A stretch of DNA of 64,000 bases from Mycoplasma bradburyae (GTDB lineage: Bacteria > Bacillota_I > Bacilli_A > Mycoplasmatales > Mycoplasmoidaceae). The notes under the pieces are model-generated. The model worked only from the letters and a program-made list of their open reading frames with translations. It did no database searches and was not told where the DNA came from. Position 1 is the stretch's first letter. Every line of letters begins with the position of its first letter. The stretch is taken from the NCBI RefSeq assembly GCF_024338845.1, contig NZ_CP101414.1, positions 124,001 to 188,000 on the forward strand, read 5' to 3'. Both the position numbers and the translations under genes were made by a program. Shown here piece by piece: positions 42,720 to 55,136 of the stretch.

Positions 42720-42900
42720 GGATTCTTTGATTAAATAATTAGTTATTTCTTAAGAAAGACTTCATTATATTTCTCAATAAGAATGAATGATTATAAAAAA
42801 TAACTATTTTTTCTTTTCAATATTTCAACCTAGATAGCTATCTACATAGTTATTTTTTCTTTTTATTAGTAAAATAAGCACAGAAAAGGAGGATAATTGT
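42720..42900 (+). promoter_or_regulatory. intergenic region and leader of the nucleoside importer operon
   Basis: About 180 AT-rich bases. A strong ribosome site AAAAGGAGG (about 42885-42893) precedes a TTG start at 42901. No clear terminator for recR. Confidence 0.45.
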
Positions 42901-44559
42901 TTGGATACACAAGGATACGCTCTAAGAATGGTCGATATCCATAAATCCTTCAATAACGGGCAGATTAAAGCTAATGTTGGTATTAATCTAAACGTTAAGA
43001 AGAATGAGATACACGCTATCATAGGCGAAAACGGAGCAGGTAAATCAACATTGATGTCAATCTTGTTTGGTTTATACAAACAAGATAAAGGACAGATATT
43101 TATATGAGATCGAGAGGTTAATTTTAAATCCTCAAAAGATGCTTCTAAATCAAGAATCGGAATGGTTCATCAACACTTTAAGTTGATCGATAACTTTAAA
43201 GTTATCGATAATATTATTCTAGGAACTGAAACAACTAAATTTGGAATCATTCGTTACAAACAATGCGTTAAAAAATTAGAAAGCCTAATTAAAGAATATA
43301 ACTTTAAGATCGACTTAAATGCAAAGGTTTCTTCTTTAACTGTTGGTGAACAACAAAAAGTTGAAATCCTAAAAGTTCTTTATCGGGATGCAGATCTTTT
43401 AATTTTTGACGAACCTACTGCTGTATTATCAGATAACGAGATTGAAAGTTTTCTAGATATCTTAAGGGAATTTAAATCTAAAAATAAAACAATCCTTATT
43501 ATTACTCATAAACTACATGAAATTAAAGCGGTAGCTGATTCAGCTACTGTAATAAGAAAAGGTCAGTATATCGGTTCAGTAGATGTTAAAACAACATCAA
43601 TTGAAGAGATGGCTGAATTGATGGTAGGTAGAACAATTACTCCTTCAATTAACAATTTACCAGTAACTAATGATGAAGTTGTTTTAAGTGTTAAAGATCT
43701 AAATCTTAATAGTAAAACAGCTGAAGAAAAATATGATGAATTACTTAATAAGTCTTCTAATTTTGTTAAGACAACTGTTACCAAAGGATTAACTAAAGCT
43801 AAAGAAGTTGTTAAGAAATTATCTCAGTCATCAAATCTAAAAAGTAATATTAGCTTCGAGATTAAAAAAGGTGAAATCTTTGCGATTGCTGGTGTTGAGG
43901 GTAATGGTCAATCTAAGTTGATTGAAATCATCTCAGGACTTAAGAAAACTGAAGCTAAAAAGATCTTTTTTAGAGACAATGATAAATTAGTAGATATCTC
44001 TAAAATGTCGCTTAAAAAAAGGGTTAATTTAGGAATCTCATTTGTTCCTGAAGATCGACATAAACACGGATTAACCTTAGATCAAAGTGTTCGAATCAAT
44101 TCAGTAAACAACTTAATTGATAAAAAACCGTTTTCAGCTAATGGTCTAATTGTTCCATTTGAAATAGCCACTTACGCGCAAGATATTATTGATAAATTCG
44201 ATGTAAGAGGTACTGCTAATGGTACAGCTAACACAAGAGCATTATCTGGTGGTAACCAACAAAAATTAATTATTGGTCGTGAAATGACTAAGAAGCATGA
44301 ATTGTTAATTCTAGCTCAACCTACAAGAGGTCTTGATGTTGGTGCTATTGAATATATTCATGGGCAAATTATTGAAGCTAAAAAACGAGGTAAAGCAATC
44401 TTATTAGTATCATACGAACTTGATGAAATCATGGCGTTAGCTGATACGATTGCAGTTATCAACCGTAATAGCTTTATAGGTGTTGGATCGAAAGAAGAAA
44501 TGACTAGATCTAAAATCGGTCAATTATTAGCAGGAGAAGCTATCAATGAATCTATTTAA
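42901..44559 (+). CDS. nupA: nucleoside ABC transporter, ATP-binding protein
   Basis: 552 residues with two ATPase halves, as in RbsA/YufO. First half: Walker [15 protein letters not shown] (about residue 42), signature [12 protein letters not shown], Walker [13 protein letters not shown]. Second half: [29 protein letters not shown], signature [14 protein letters not shown] and [13 protein letters not shown]. The first half has the consensus GKST; the second has GQSK, as in family members. A TTG start was chosen since it follows AAAAGGAGG by 8 bases and no ATG fits better. About 25 extra residues join the halves ([16 protein letters not shown]). Feeds the salvage genes downstream. Confidence 0.92.
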
Positions 44560-46195
44560 AAAATACCCGGGATTTTTGATTGGTTTTGATCGTCTTTTTT
44601 ATCGAAAAGAAAACAAACTAACTAGAAGAAGAATATTAAGCGTTATTATCTTAATTATTACCGCTTTAATGTTAATCTTTGTAATCTTGATATCAACAGG
44701 GGTTAATTCTAATGCTTTCTGAGCGTTGTTTAACAACGGACTAAGAGGACAAAAAGAACAACAGGATTTTATAACTAATATCGGGATCTTTACATTAGCT
44801 GGACTATCTTTTGGATTTGCTATGCAAGTAAAGATCTTTAACATTGGGATTTCAGGGCAGATGTTAGCAGGCGCTTCTTTTGCTTTTATAATTACTCATT
44901 ACCTAAACAAAGCAGGGTTTGCTCCAGCATATGGTGGACAATTAATTACGATTGTTTTATCAATGTTTGTGGCAGCATTTGTTTCTGTTCTTACAGGTAT
45001 ATTTAAAATATACCTAAAGATCAATGAAGTAGTATCTGCAATCCTACTTAATTGAATTATCTTATTAATAGTTGGTTCGATTATTAACAACCATTTTATT
45101 GATAATAGCCAAAAAATAAATGGTAGTTTTACTTCAATAAAATTTCCGGATGAATATTCATTCTATGTTGTTAATGGATCTAGTCCATTTACAAGTAACA
45201 CTGGATGAATTTGAACGATTTCAGTAACTGCTGTAGCTGTTGTTGTTATTTGAATCTTATTAAGATTTACTGTATTCGGTCACAAGATTAAAACTACGGG
45301 TTTATCAAGTACTTCGGCTGAGTATTTTGGTTATAATAAAAACTTATTACAACTATCTTCATTTGCTATATCTGGAGCAATTGCAGGAATACTAGGAGTA
45401 GCTGTATATACTGGCCAAGCTTCTCAAGCTATTGATTTTAGTTCAGTTGGTAAATTTGGTTTAACTTCAGTTCCTCCAGAAGGATTCAACGGGATTGCGA
45501 TTTCACTAATCGCACTTAACAACCCTTGGGGAATTGTTATTGTTTCAGCTCTATTTTCATTAATCTCAGTAGGTCAAGGTCCAGCTAACCTACCAGACCC
45601 TCAAACGCTGCCATTATCACTTGGAGTTTTAATGTATATGATATCAATCTTCGGGTTGATTAATTACTTAAAACCATGAAGATGGATTATTATGAAGATT
45701 TATGGCGGAGATAATATCACCTATTACCAAAATCTTGAGAATAATATGGCGGCTTTATCTGAGAACTATCGTTTTAAAGTCAAGAAATTAAAAAAAGAAT
45801 TAAGAAATGAACTTAACAAGAAATATAAGAACAAGTTACAGATTTTCTTAATGTCTTCAATTGTTGGTATTAAGATCTTATTCTTAAAGCAATACAAAGA
45901 CGAGATCATTAAATACAAAGAAAAATATATTAATGATCGTATTGGTAATATTAATGAGTTTTATCACGCTTGTGTTTTTAATACGATTCTAGATACAGAA
46001 AGAGCGATTAAAGATTACGAAGAATCTAAAAATGATAAGTTTTTGAAAAAGATTGACAGTTGGAAAAGTTATGAAAAACGAATTCAAAAACTAGTTATCG
46101 GATTAGATGACGGATTAAAATCACAAGTTGATAAACATGTTAAATTGATTAATGAAAAAATCAGTACGATAAATACGAATAAGGAGGTTAGATAA
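44546..46195 (+). CDS. nupB: nucleoside ABC transporter permease 1
   Basis: 549 residues; overlaps nupA by 14 bases. The N-terminal 385 residues have about nine membrane segments, with KIFNIGISGQMLAGASF and LKINEVVSAILLNW, and GPANLPDPQTLP late, typical of the BMP-type permease family (RbsC-like). The last roughly 165 residues are hydrophilic and Lys/Glu-rich with predicted coiled coil (KVKKLKKELRNELNKKYKNK), not found in most homologues. Trp is TGA throughout. Confidence 0.9.
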
Positions 46196-47127
46196 TGTTT
46201 TCAACAACACAATTAGATCAATGACTAATTCTAGCTCCTGCTTTAATCCTTGGTGTTTTTGGTGGGTATTTATCTGAACGCGTTGGTATTGTTAATATTG
46301 CTATTAACGGTACGATGACATTTGGTGCAACGTTCTTTGTTATTTTTTCAAACATCTTTTTAAAAGCTAATAATTCTATAACTAGTGATGGATATAACTG
46401 AACATTTATAGCGTCAATATTATTATCAGCACTATTATCAATTCCTGTGGGAATCTTATTTGGTTTTGCCACAATAAAACTTAAAGCAGACCATGTAATA
46501 GCGGGTACAGGAATTAACTTATTAGCTACAGGGATCGGTCAGATCTTATCAGACCGATCATCAGCATTATTTGCTAAACCAAGTCTAGATAATGCTTATA
46601 GTAGAACATTAAGAGCTAATAGCGTTAGTGATCAAGCAATTATCGTTTTTGTTCTATTTATTGCGTTTTTCATTATCTTATATGTGGTAATGAATTTTTC
46701 TAAAATTGGTTTAAGATATCGAGCTGTGGGTGAGAATCCTAACGCAGTTGATTCACAAGGAATCAATGTTACTAAATACCAATGAATGGGAATTATTTTT
46801 GCTAGTATTGTTGCTGGTTCTGGTGGTGCTTTATATGGTTATTACCAATCTGGTAGAGCGTTTGCTGGGGATGTTGATGGTGTAGGATTTATTGCTTTAG
46901 CAATCCTGATTGTTAGTGGTTGAAAACTTTTCCCGATTACAGCAATTGGTTTAATATTTAGCGCTTTATTAATTTATTCAACATCAACAAGTGATGTAAA
47001 TGATGCAAATAAATATTTATTAAGAATTATTCCTTATGCTTTAACATTGGCTACTATGTTGGTATTTGGTAAGTTCTCAATAGGACCTAAAAACGTGGGT
47101 AATCATTTCGATAAAGGATTACGATAA
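46195..47127 (+). CDS. nupC: nucleoside ABC transporter permease 2
   Basis: 310 residues, about eight membrane segments. Contains YLSERVGIVNIAINGTMTFGA, HVIAGTGINLLATGI and RAVGENPNAVDSQGINV, the signature of the second permease in this family (YufQ-like). The start shares one base with the previous stop. Forms the channel with permease 1; the substrate-binding lipoprotein is not in this window. Confidence 0.92.
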
Positions 47128-47204
47128 TAAAAATTTTTTAGTTATTATGTTTTATTAGTTTTAAGATATAAAGATATAGATATTTCAAGAAAGGTAAGAA
47201 TAAA

Positions 47205-47915
47205 ATGACTCCACACATCAAAGCAAAAAAAGAAGAAATTGCTAAAACAGTTTTAATGCCAGGAGATCCGTTGCGTGCTAAATGGATTGCTGAAACATTT
47301 CTAGAAAATCCTAAATTAGTTAATGAAGTAAGAAACATGTTTGCTTTTACTGGTAAATACAAAGGCAAAGAAATTACTGTAATGGGTCACGGAATGGGTA
47401 ATCCTTCAATTGGGATTTATTCGCATGAACTTTATAATGTTTATGATGTTGAGAACATTATTCGGGTTGGTTCTTGCGGTGCTTTAGTTGATAACATCAA
47501 TTTAGGTGATGTGATTCTTGAATCTGAAGCATTTAGTGAATCACCTTATTCTATGCTTATTGGTGTTGATGTTAAGAATAAAACTAATTACCCTTCACAA
47601 AAATTATTAGATGTATCAAGACAAACTGCTAAAGAATTAAATATTAAATACCACGAAGGTTTAGTAATCTGTGAAGATGCTTTTTATCAATCAATCTACA
47701 CTCCTAAACAAGCAAATGAACAATGAAATGCAATAGCTGTTGAAATGGAAGGATTTGCTTTAAATGCGAACGCAATTAAAGCAAAGAAACATTCAATGAC
47801 AATATTAACAGTTTCAGATTCATTAATAACACATGAAGAAATGAGTCCAGAAAAACGTCAAACATCATTCAATGACATGATTGAATTAGCGCTAAATGTG
47901 GCTATTAAACTATAA
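47205..47915 (+). CDS. deoD: purine nucleoside phosphorylase (DeoD type)
   Basis: 236 residues: TVLMPGDPLRAKWIAE, VMGHGMGNPSIGIYSHELY, RVGSCGAL and AVEMEGFALNANA are canonical for hexameric PNP. Cleaves purine (deoxy)ribonucleosides to base and (deoxy)ribose-1-phosphate. The active-site Asp follows as LTVSDSLIT. Directly after the nucleoside importer, and first of the deoD-deoC-deoA-cdd-phosphomannomutase run known in M. genitalium. Confidence 0.96.
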
Positions 47916-47982
47916 GGTTATATCAATACTTAATCATATTATTACCAACTTAAGATCGGTTAGATCTATAAATTAAAAAACT

Positions 47983-48657
47983 ATGAGTATATTTAAATTT
48001 AATCAGTTAATTGACCATACATTATTAAAAGCTAACGCTAATTATGAAGAGATTCAAAATCTTTGTCATGAAGCTATGCAATATAATTTTTTTAGTGTTT
48101 GTGTTAATCCAGCTTATATTAAAACTGCTAAAAAAATCCTAGAAAAATCTTCTGTAAAAGTATGTACAGTTGTTGGTTTTCCATTAGGTCAAACTTTTAC
48201 TGAACAAAAAGTTTATGAAACTAAAACATCAATTAAAGCGGGTGCTGATGAGATTGATATGGTGATTAATATCCCAGAATTGATTAATAACTGTGCTTGT
48301 GTTATTGATGAGATCAGAAAAGTTAAGAAAGCTTGTGGTGATAAGATCTTAAAAGTGATTGTCGAAACCGCGTTGCTAACTGAAGATCAGATTAAAAAAG
48401 CTACTTTAGCTTGTATTGATGCCGGTGCTGATTTTATTAAAACATCTACAGGGTTTTCAACTCGTGGAGCTAGTTTAAATGACATTAAAATCATGAAACA
48501 AACAGGTCAAGATAAAATCTTGATTAAAGCAAGTGGTGGGATTTCAAGTGCTAAGGATCTTATTGAATTCGTGAAAGAAGGTGCTGATCGAATTGGTACT
48601 TCACGTTCAGTTAAATTAATGCAAGAATTAGAAACGCTTGATTTATCTAATAAATAA
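47983..48657 (+). CDS. deoC: deoxyribose-phosphate aldolase
   Basis: 224 residues: FNQLIDHTLLKANA, CVNPAYIKTAKKIL, VVGFPLGQT, ADEIDMVINI, the Schiff-base Lys in DFIKTSTGFSTRGA, and IKASGGISSA. Splits deoxyribose-5-phosphate to glyceraldehyde-3-phosphate and acetaldehyde, linking nucleoside breakdown to glycolysis. Confidence 0.97.
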   Translation: MSIFKFNQLIDHTLLKANANYEEIQNLCHEAMQYNFFSVCVNPAYIKTAKKILEKSSVKVCTVVGFPLGQTFTEQKVYETKTSIKAGADEIDMVINIPELINNCACVIDEIRKVKKACGDKILKVIVETALLTEDQIKKATLACIDAGADFIKTSTGFSTRGASLNDIKIMKQTGQDKILIKASGGISSAKDLIEFVKEGADRIGTSRSVKLMQELETLDLSNK

Positions 48658-48661
48658 AGCT

Positions 48662-49921
48662 ATGAATATTGTTGAAATAATTGATAAGAAAAAAAATAAA
48701 AAAGTTTTAACCAAAGAAGAAATAGGTTTTTTTATCAACAAAACTGTTGATAAAACAATTCCTGATTATCAGATTAGCGCATTGTTAATGGCAATCTGAT
48801 TCAATGGTCTAAATGAAGATGAACTTTATTATTTAACTGATTTCATGATCAAATCAGGTAAAACATTAAGTTTTGATACCAAAGAAAAAAAATCAATTGA
48901 TAAACACTCGACAGGTGGTGTCGGGGATAAAGTATCAATTGCTCTAGCGCCTGTATTAGCTTCATTTGGTTTTAAGATCTCTAAGATGTCAGGTCGTGGT
49001 TTAGCTCATACTGGTGGCACGATTGATAAACTAGAATCAATTGGTGTTGATTGTTCGATTAGCATTGATGAAGCTAAAAAGATCCTTGATGAAAATGATA
49101 TGTTTATCATTTCCCAAACTGATGATTTAGTTTTAGCAGATAAGATCTTATATGCAATTAGGGATGTTACTTCAACAACTGATTGTTTGGATCTTATTGC
49201 TTCATCAATTATTTCTAAGAAATTTGCTATCAATTCAGATTACATCTTCATTGATATCAAATATGGTGCTGGTGCGTTTTGTCAAACAATTGAACAGGCT
49301 AATGAACTTAAGCGAAGAATGCTTGTATTAGCTAAACGCTTTAACCGTCATTTAGTTTGTGAATTGAATGATATGAATGAAGTTTTAGGTAATAGTATTG
49401 GTAATGCGATCGAGATCAAAGAAGCAGTTGCTTATCTTAAGAATGAATTAGATAACAAGAATTCTTTTAAGATCTTAATGGATAATTTGTTATCTGAAAT
49501 CCTTGTTGAAACCAAAAAGTTTGATAACAAAAATCAAGCTCTACAAGCGCTTAATGAATTATTAAATACTACTAAACCATTTGATAAATTTATTGCTTGA
49601 ATCAAATCTCAAAAAGGGGATTGGTTAGCTGTTAGTGAAGATCGTTATTTTAATCCGAAATACCAATACGAGATTAAAGCCAAACAAGAAGCTAAAATAG
49701 TTTATACATCACCAGTTGATCTAGCATTAGTTTCATTAGAACTAGGAGCAGGAAGAAAACTTAAAAATCAACCAATTGATTTTCAAGCAGGTATTTATTT
49801 ACATAAAAAATCTAATGATCATCTTAAAAAAGATGAAACAATCATGACATTGTATTCGTCTAAACCAATCGATCAAGTGATTATTGATAAAGCGTTAAGT
49901 ACAATAAAATATGAAACATAA
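48662..49921 (+). CDS. deoA: pyrimidine-nucleoside (thymidine) phosphorylase
   Basis: 419 residues: [20 protein letters not shown], then [18 protein letters not shown], the phosphate-binding glycine loop, and [19 protein letters not shown]. Acts on thymidine and uridine. Four bases after deoC and overlapping cdd by 11. Trp via TGA at two sites. Confidence 0.96.
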
Positions 49922-50309
49922 AGAACTATTAGAGCTATTAGATAAAGCTTATTGTGTTTATTCTAATTTTCGCGTAGCTTGTATATTGGTTGATAGTAAT
50001 GATCAAGAATACAAAGGTGTTAATGTTGAGTCAGCTTCTTACCCAGTAAGTTTATGCGCAGAAAGAAACGCAATCGGTTGCATGGTGACTAATTCAAATA
50101 ATATTCCATTAATTAAACATATTCATTTGATGACAGATTCGATGGATAAGAATTCTTCACCTTGTGGAATGTGTCGCCAGGCATTATGAGAATTCAGTGA
50201 TGACGATACTTTAGTAACAATTTATTTCAAAGATCAAACCAGTAAGACATACCAATTCAAACAATTAATTCCATTAGGATTTAATTACAAAGCACTAAAT
50301 GCTAAATAA
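49911..50309 (+). CDS. cdd: cytidine deaminase
   Basis: 132 residues. Zinc site CAERNAIG with catalytic Glu, and [22 protein letters not shown] and [13 protein letters not shown] precede. Converts (deoxy)cytidine to (deoxy)uridine so it can enter the deoA step. Two TGA-dependent features: Trp at 50188. Confidence 0.96.
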
Positions 50310-50341
50310 TTAATAATAAGATTAAAGATAAGATAAATATT

Positions 50342-51967
50342 ATGAACAGTGTTAAATATTGATTACATCATCCAAAAGTGAGCGATGAATTAAAAGAACA
50401 AATTAAAGCGATGTCTAATGAAGAATTAGCATACGCTTTTGATGATAAACCACTAGCATTCGGAACTGCTGGAATAAGACAAAAAATGGGTCCAGGATTC
50501 CAATATTTAAACGACTTTACTTACGCACAAATGGCGTTTGGTTATGGTCGTTTTTTAATTGATAAATTCGGTTACTCACCAAGATGTGTGATTGCACATG
50601 ATAACCGTAAAAACGGCGTACATTTTACTAAGATAATTACAGATGTATTAACATCAATGGGGATTCAAGTATATTTATTTGATAACAATAAAATTACTTC
50701 AACACCATTATTGTCTTACGCAATTCCTAGATGTAATGCTGATGGTGGGATTAATGTTACAGCATCACATAACCCTAAGACTGATAATGGGTTTAAAGCA
50801 TATAATGAAAAAGGTGCTCAGTTATTAAAAGAAGATGGGCAAAAAGTTATTGATTTCATGCCACAAAGCTACGAAATCCTAAACTTGGAATATGAGCCTA
50901 ATGACCGCTTAGTTAAGTTTATATCTGATGAAGTTTATGATGCTTACTTTGCTGATGTTTATCAAAATTTATACAAGACAGATCAAAAAGAAGTTAAGGA
51001 CTTTAAAGTAATCTTTAGCGCACAACACGGGGCATCTTCTTATTGATTGCCTGAGATGTTAAGAAGATTTAATTACAATGTTATTCCTGTTAAAGAACAA
51101 TGTAAGTATGATGAAAACTTTAGCTTTACTAAATCGCCTAACCCTGAAGCTAGAGAATCTTGAGATCTAGCATTACAATACGCAGATCATTATAATGCTG
51201 ATATTATGCTGGCTACTGACCCTGATGCTGATCGCTTAGCAGTGGCTGTTAGACATAACAACGAGTTTAGATATCTTAATGGTAATGAGATGGGAATCAT
51301 CTTTTGTTACTACATCTTAAAACACAAAAAACTTAATAAAACTCCTTATGTTGTATCATCATATGTATCAACTAACTTAATTGATCGTATTATTAAGAAA
51401 TATAACGGCGTTGTTTATCGTGTTGGAACTGGTTTTAAATGAATCGGTAATAAAATTAACGACCATAAAGATCAAGAAGATTTCATCGTTGGTTTTGAGG
51501 AAGCAATCGGTTCATTAACATCAACGATCACCTTAGATAAAGATAGTTTTCAAGCGGCTGCTTTAGCGCTTGAAATTCATAATGAATGTCTAAAACGTAA
51601 AATTACTATGGTTGATTTCTTAGAAAGAGAAATCTATCCACAATTTGGATTTATTCATAATGAAACAATAACCAATAAAATTTCAGGTTTGGATTGAAAA
51701 CAAAAAGCAGTCAACTATATGAAACTGCTTGGTAATTACAAAGATCAAACAATTAACAACAGAAAGATTATTGAAATCAAATGAAATGAAAATGGTGATT
51801 GTTTAGATTGAATCTTGGAAAATGATTCTTGAATCAGATTCAGACTTTCTGGCACTGAACCAAAATTTAAATTTTATTATAATTTTTATGGAAGTTCGCT
51901 TAAGAATCTTAAGTTAGAAGCTGAAGCAATTACTAAAACACTTAAACGCTTCATAGGTCTTTTATAA
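50342..51967 (+). CDS. manB: phosphoglucomutase/phosphomannomutase family protein
   Basis: 541 residues. The phosphoserine loop is INVTASHNPKTDNGFK, the metal loop ATDPDADRLAV, the sugar loop VGFEEAIGS and the phosphate loop RFRLSGTEPK. In this gene order it may act as a phosphopentomutase-like step, interconverting (deoxy)ribose-1- and -5-phosphate, as well as on hexoses; that role is inferred from context. Five TGA Trp codons. Confidence 0.92.
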
Positions 51968-52009
51968 AAAGATCAATAATTAGGAATTTAATAATAGAAA
52001 TAAAACGAG

Positions 52010-52759
52010 ATGAAAAAATACATATTTGGTAACTGAAAGACATTTAAAAACACAAAAGAAGTTAATGAATTCTTTGATGTTTTAAATGTGAATGATTTAA
52101 CAAAATATAGCAACACAACTTTCGGTGTGGCTCCTGTTTTTGTTCATTTAGATTTAGCTAATCGCATTAAAAAGCCTGAATGTTTAATCTTAGCTCAAGA
52201 TGCTAATTATATTAAAGATAAAGCTAATACAGGAACTGTTAGCTATGATCAACTAAAAGACATGCAAATTACTCATGTAATCATTGGTCATTCTGAAAGA
52301 AGAACTTTATTTGGTGAAACAGACGAATTAATTAACCAAAAAGTTAAGGTTTTATTAGAAAACAAAATGACACCAATCCTATGTATTGGCGAAACATTAG
52401 AACAATACGAAGCTAATAAAACTAATGATGTTTTAAAAGAACAATTACAAAAAGATCTTAAAGATATTCCAAATGAACTTTTTGATAATTTAATTATTGC
52501 TTACGAACCAGTATGAGCGATTGGAACTGGTAAGACCGCTTCAAGTCAAACTGCCCAAGAAGCAATCTTATACGTAAGAAAAGTTTTAGCAGAAATCTCA
52601 TCAACTGAAATAGCATCAAGAGTACCAATTCTTTATGGTGGATCAGTAAATCCTGATAATATTTCAGAACTTTTATCTCAAAAAGATATCAATGGAGCGC
52701 TAGTGGGTGGAGCTTCATTAGATCCTAATAAATTCCTTAAATTAATCGAGGCAAAATAA
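52010..52759 (+). CDS. tpiA: triose-phosphate isomerase
   Basis: 249 residues: FGNWKTFKN (active-site Asn, Lys), [15 protein letters not shown] with the electrophilic His, [17 protein letters not shown] with the catalytic Glu, and [11 protein letters not shown]. Interconverts dihydroxyacetone phosphate and glyceraldehyde-3-phosphate. Grouped with gpmI, 5 bases apart. Confidence 0.98.
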
Positions 52760-52764
52760 TTACT

Positions 52765-54273
52765 ATGAAAAAAGCTCTGTTAATGATTCTAGATGGGTAT
52801 GGAATTAGTTCAAATACCCATGGTAATGCTGTTAAAAACGCTAAAACCCCACATTTAGATAGTTTAATTAATGATAATCCCACAGTTATGCTAGGAGCTA
52901 GTGGTGAAGATGTTGGATTACCTGCTAATCAGATTGGTAACTCAGAAGTTGGTCATTTAAATATTGGTGCTGGAAGAATTATCTACACCGGTTTATCTTT
53001 AATTAACAACGAGATTAAAACTAAGAAGTTTTATGAAAACTCTGCGTTATTAAACGCGATTGATCACGCTAAGAAAAATAATTCTAAACTACACATCCTA
53101 GGATTAGTATCTCCAGGTGGAGTACATGCTCATATTAATCACATCTATGCAATTATGGAATTAGCTCACAAGAATAATGTGTCAGCTGTTTTACATGTAT
53201 TTGGTGACGGAAGAGATGTTCCGCCTACAAGTTTAGAATCTTACTTAGATGAATTGATTCAAAAAACTCGCGCTACTAACACTAAGATCGGGACAGTTGC
53301 TGGTAGATTCTATGCAATGGATCGTGATCAAAGATGGGATCGTATTGAATTAGCATACGATAACTTATTATCTAATTCTGGTAAAGCTTATGATTGTATT
53401 CGTGAGTATGTTAAACAATCATACGATGAGAATATTACTGATGAATTCATTGTTCCTGGATATAATCAAAACTACAAAAAAGAAGATATTACGATTCAAG
53501 ATAATGATGCAGTTTGTTTTGCAAACTTCAGACCTGATCGTGCTAGACAATTAAGTCACTATATTTATGGTTCTGATTATTATGATCAAAATCCAAAACT
53601 AAGAAGAAAAAATCTTTACTTTGTAACAATGATGCAATACGAAGGTATTAATCCTTCAGCTATCTGTTATCCTCCAAAGATCGAAAAGAACACCTTAGGT
53701 GAAGTATTAGCTAATGCTAATAAGAAGCAATTAAGAATTGCTGAAACTGAAAAATATGCTCACGTTACCTTCTTTTTTGATGGTGGTGTTGAAATTGATT
53801 ATAAAAACGAAGATAAAGTTTTAGTGCCATCTAGAAAAGATGTTAAAACTTATGATTTAGCACCTGAGATGTCAGCTAAAGCTATTGTTGATGAACTGCT
53901 TAAAGTTTATCTAAATTACGATGTAACAATCCTTAATTTTGCTAACCCTGATATGGTTGGTCACACTGGTAATTACGAAGCAACCGTTAAGGGTCTAGAA
54001 GCATTAGATGAACAGATCGGTAGATTACTAGAAGATGCTAAAAAGAATAATGTAACCATATTCTTTACTGCTGATCATGGTAATGCTGAAGAGATGATTG
54101 ATGAAAACAATCAAAAAGTTACTAAACACACAACTAACGTTGTTCCGTTTAGTGTTACTGATAAATCAGTTAAGTTTATCAAACCAGGGATTTTAGCTAA
54201 TGTGGCTCCAACAATCCTTAAATATATCGGTGTAGAGATTCCTAAAGAAATGGATCAAGAACCATTAATTTAG
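52765..54273 (+). CDS. gpmI: 2,3-bisphosphoglycerate-independent phosphoglycerate mutase
   Basis: 502 residues. LLMILDGYGIS starts the metal site, IGNSEVGHLNIGAGRI contains the phosphorylated Ser, and HVFGDGRDVPPTS, NFRPDRARQL, FFDGG, NPDMVGHTG and TADHGNAEEM complete the alkaline-phosphatase-like active site. No TGA codon within it. Converts 3- to 2-phosphoglycerate. Confidence 0.98.
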   Translation: MKKALLMILDGYGISSNTHGNAVKNAKTPHLDSLINDNPTVMLGASGEDVGLPANQIGNSEVGHLNIGAGRIIYTGLSLINNEIKTKKFYENSALLNAIDHAKKNNSKLHILGLVSPGGVHAHINHIYAIMELAHKNNVSAVLHVFGDGRDVPPTSLESYLDELIQKTRATNTKIGTVAGRFYAMDRDQRWDRIELAYDNLLSNSGKAYDCIREYVKQSYDENITDEFIVPGYNQNYKKEDITIQDNDAVCFANFRPDRARQLSHYIYGSDYYDQNPKLRRKNLYFVTMMQYEGINPSAICYPPKIEKNTLGEVLANANKKQLRIAETEKYAHVTFFFDGGVEIDYKNEDKVLVPSRKDVKTYDLAPEMSAKAIVDELLKVYLNYDVTILNFANPDMVGHTGNYEATVKGLEALDEQIGRLLEDAKKNNVTIFFTADHGNAEEMIDENNQKVTKHTTNVVPFSVTDKSVKFIKPGILANVAPTILKYIGVEIPKEMDQEPLI

Positions 54274-54296
54274 ATTAACTTATATAATATAGATAA

Positions 54297-55136
54297 ATGG
54301 ATAAGAAAAATTGCGTAATTAAATTTGAAAACGTATCGTTTTCATACAATACCAAAAAACAAGTTCTAAAAAACGTATCTTATGAGATCTATGAAAAAGA
54401 ATACGTTTGTATAGTTGGTCATAATGGTTCTGGTAAATCGACAATGTCAAAACTACTTACTGGGATCTTAAAACCACAATCAGGAACTATCTATTTATTT
54501 GGTTATGCAATTTCACGAGATAACATTAAGTTCTTACGTGATAATGTTGGGATTATATTTCAAAATCCCGATAACCAATTTATCGGGATTACAGCAGAAG
54601 ATGATATTGCTTTTGGTCTTGAAAATCGTAAGATTCCTAGAAGTGAGATTAAAAGAATTATTGATTCTGTAGCTGATCAAGTAGGTATTAAAGAAATCTT
54701 AAAGTTTGAACCACATAAATTATCTGGTGGACAAAAACAAAGAGTAGCAATCGCTTCAGTATTAGCAATTAATCCTAGTATTATCTTATTTGATGAATCG
54801 ACATCAATGTTAGATCCTAAAGGTAAGAAAGATATTAAGAATTTCATGTTACAACTACGTAACCAAGGAAAGACTGTTATTTCAATTACTCATGATATGG
54901 AAGAAGTGGTTAATTGTGATCGTGTTTTGGTTATGGATCATGGTAACCTGATCAAACAAGGTAATCCGCATGAAATCTTTAAGGATAAACAATTCTTAAA
55001 AGAGATCAATCTAGATATTCCCTTTAGTTTAGATTTAGCAATGCAATTAAACGAACTTGATAATAAAATACAAACTACATTAAAATATAACGAGTTAATC
55101 GATAATATATGTTCAAGAGTAGATCAAAAAGATTAA
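54297..55136 (+). CDS. ecfA1: energy-coupling factor transporter ATPase EcfA1
   Basis: 279 residues: Walker A VGHNGSGKSTMSK, QNPDNQFIG Q-loop, LSGGQKQRVAIAS signature, IILFDESTSMLDPKG Walker B. With EcfA2 and EcfT it powers uptake of vitamins through separate S-components, none of which is seen here. EcfA2's start lies 28 bases before its end. Confidence 0.96.
   Translation: MDKKNCVIKFENVSFSYNTKKQVLKNVSYEIYEKEYVCIVGHNGSGKSTMSKLLTGILKPQSGTIYLFGYAISRDNIKFLRDNVGIIFQNPDNQFIGITAEDDIAFGLENRKIPRSEIKRIIDSVADQVGIKEILKFEPHKLSGGQKQRVAIASVLAINPSIILFDESTSMLDPKGKKDIKNFMLQLRNQGKTVISITHDMEEVVNCDRVLVMDHGNLIKQGNPHEIFKDKQFLKEINLDIPFSLDLAMQLNELDNKIQTTLKYNELIDNICSRVDQKD

Noticed and set aside
50342..51967. Possible frameshift at the end of the phosphomannomutase gene
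   Set aside because: Recounting the last lines gives an uninterrupted frame ending GLL and TAA at 51965-51967.
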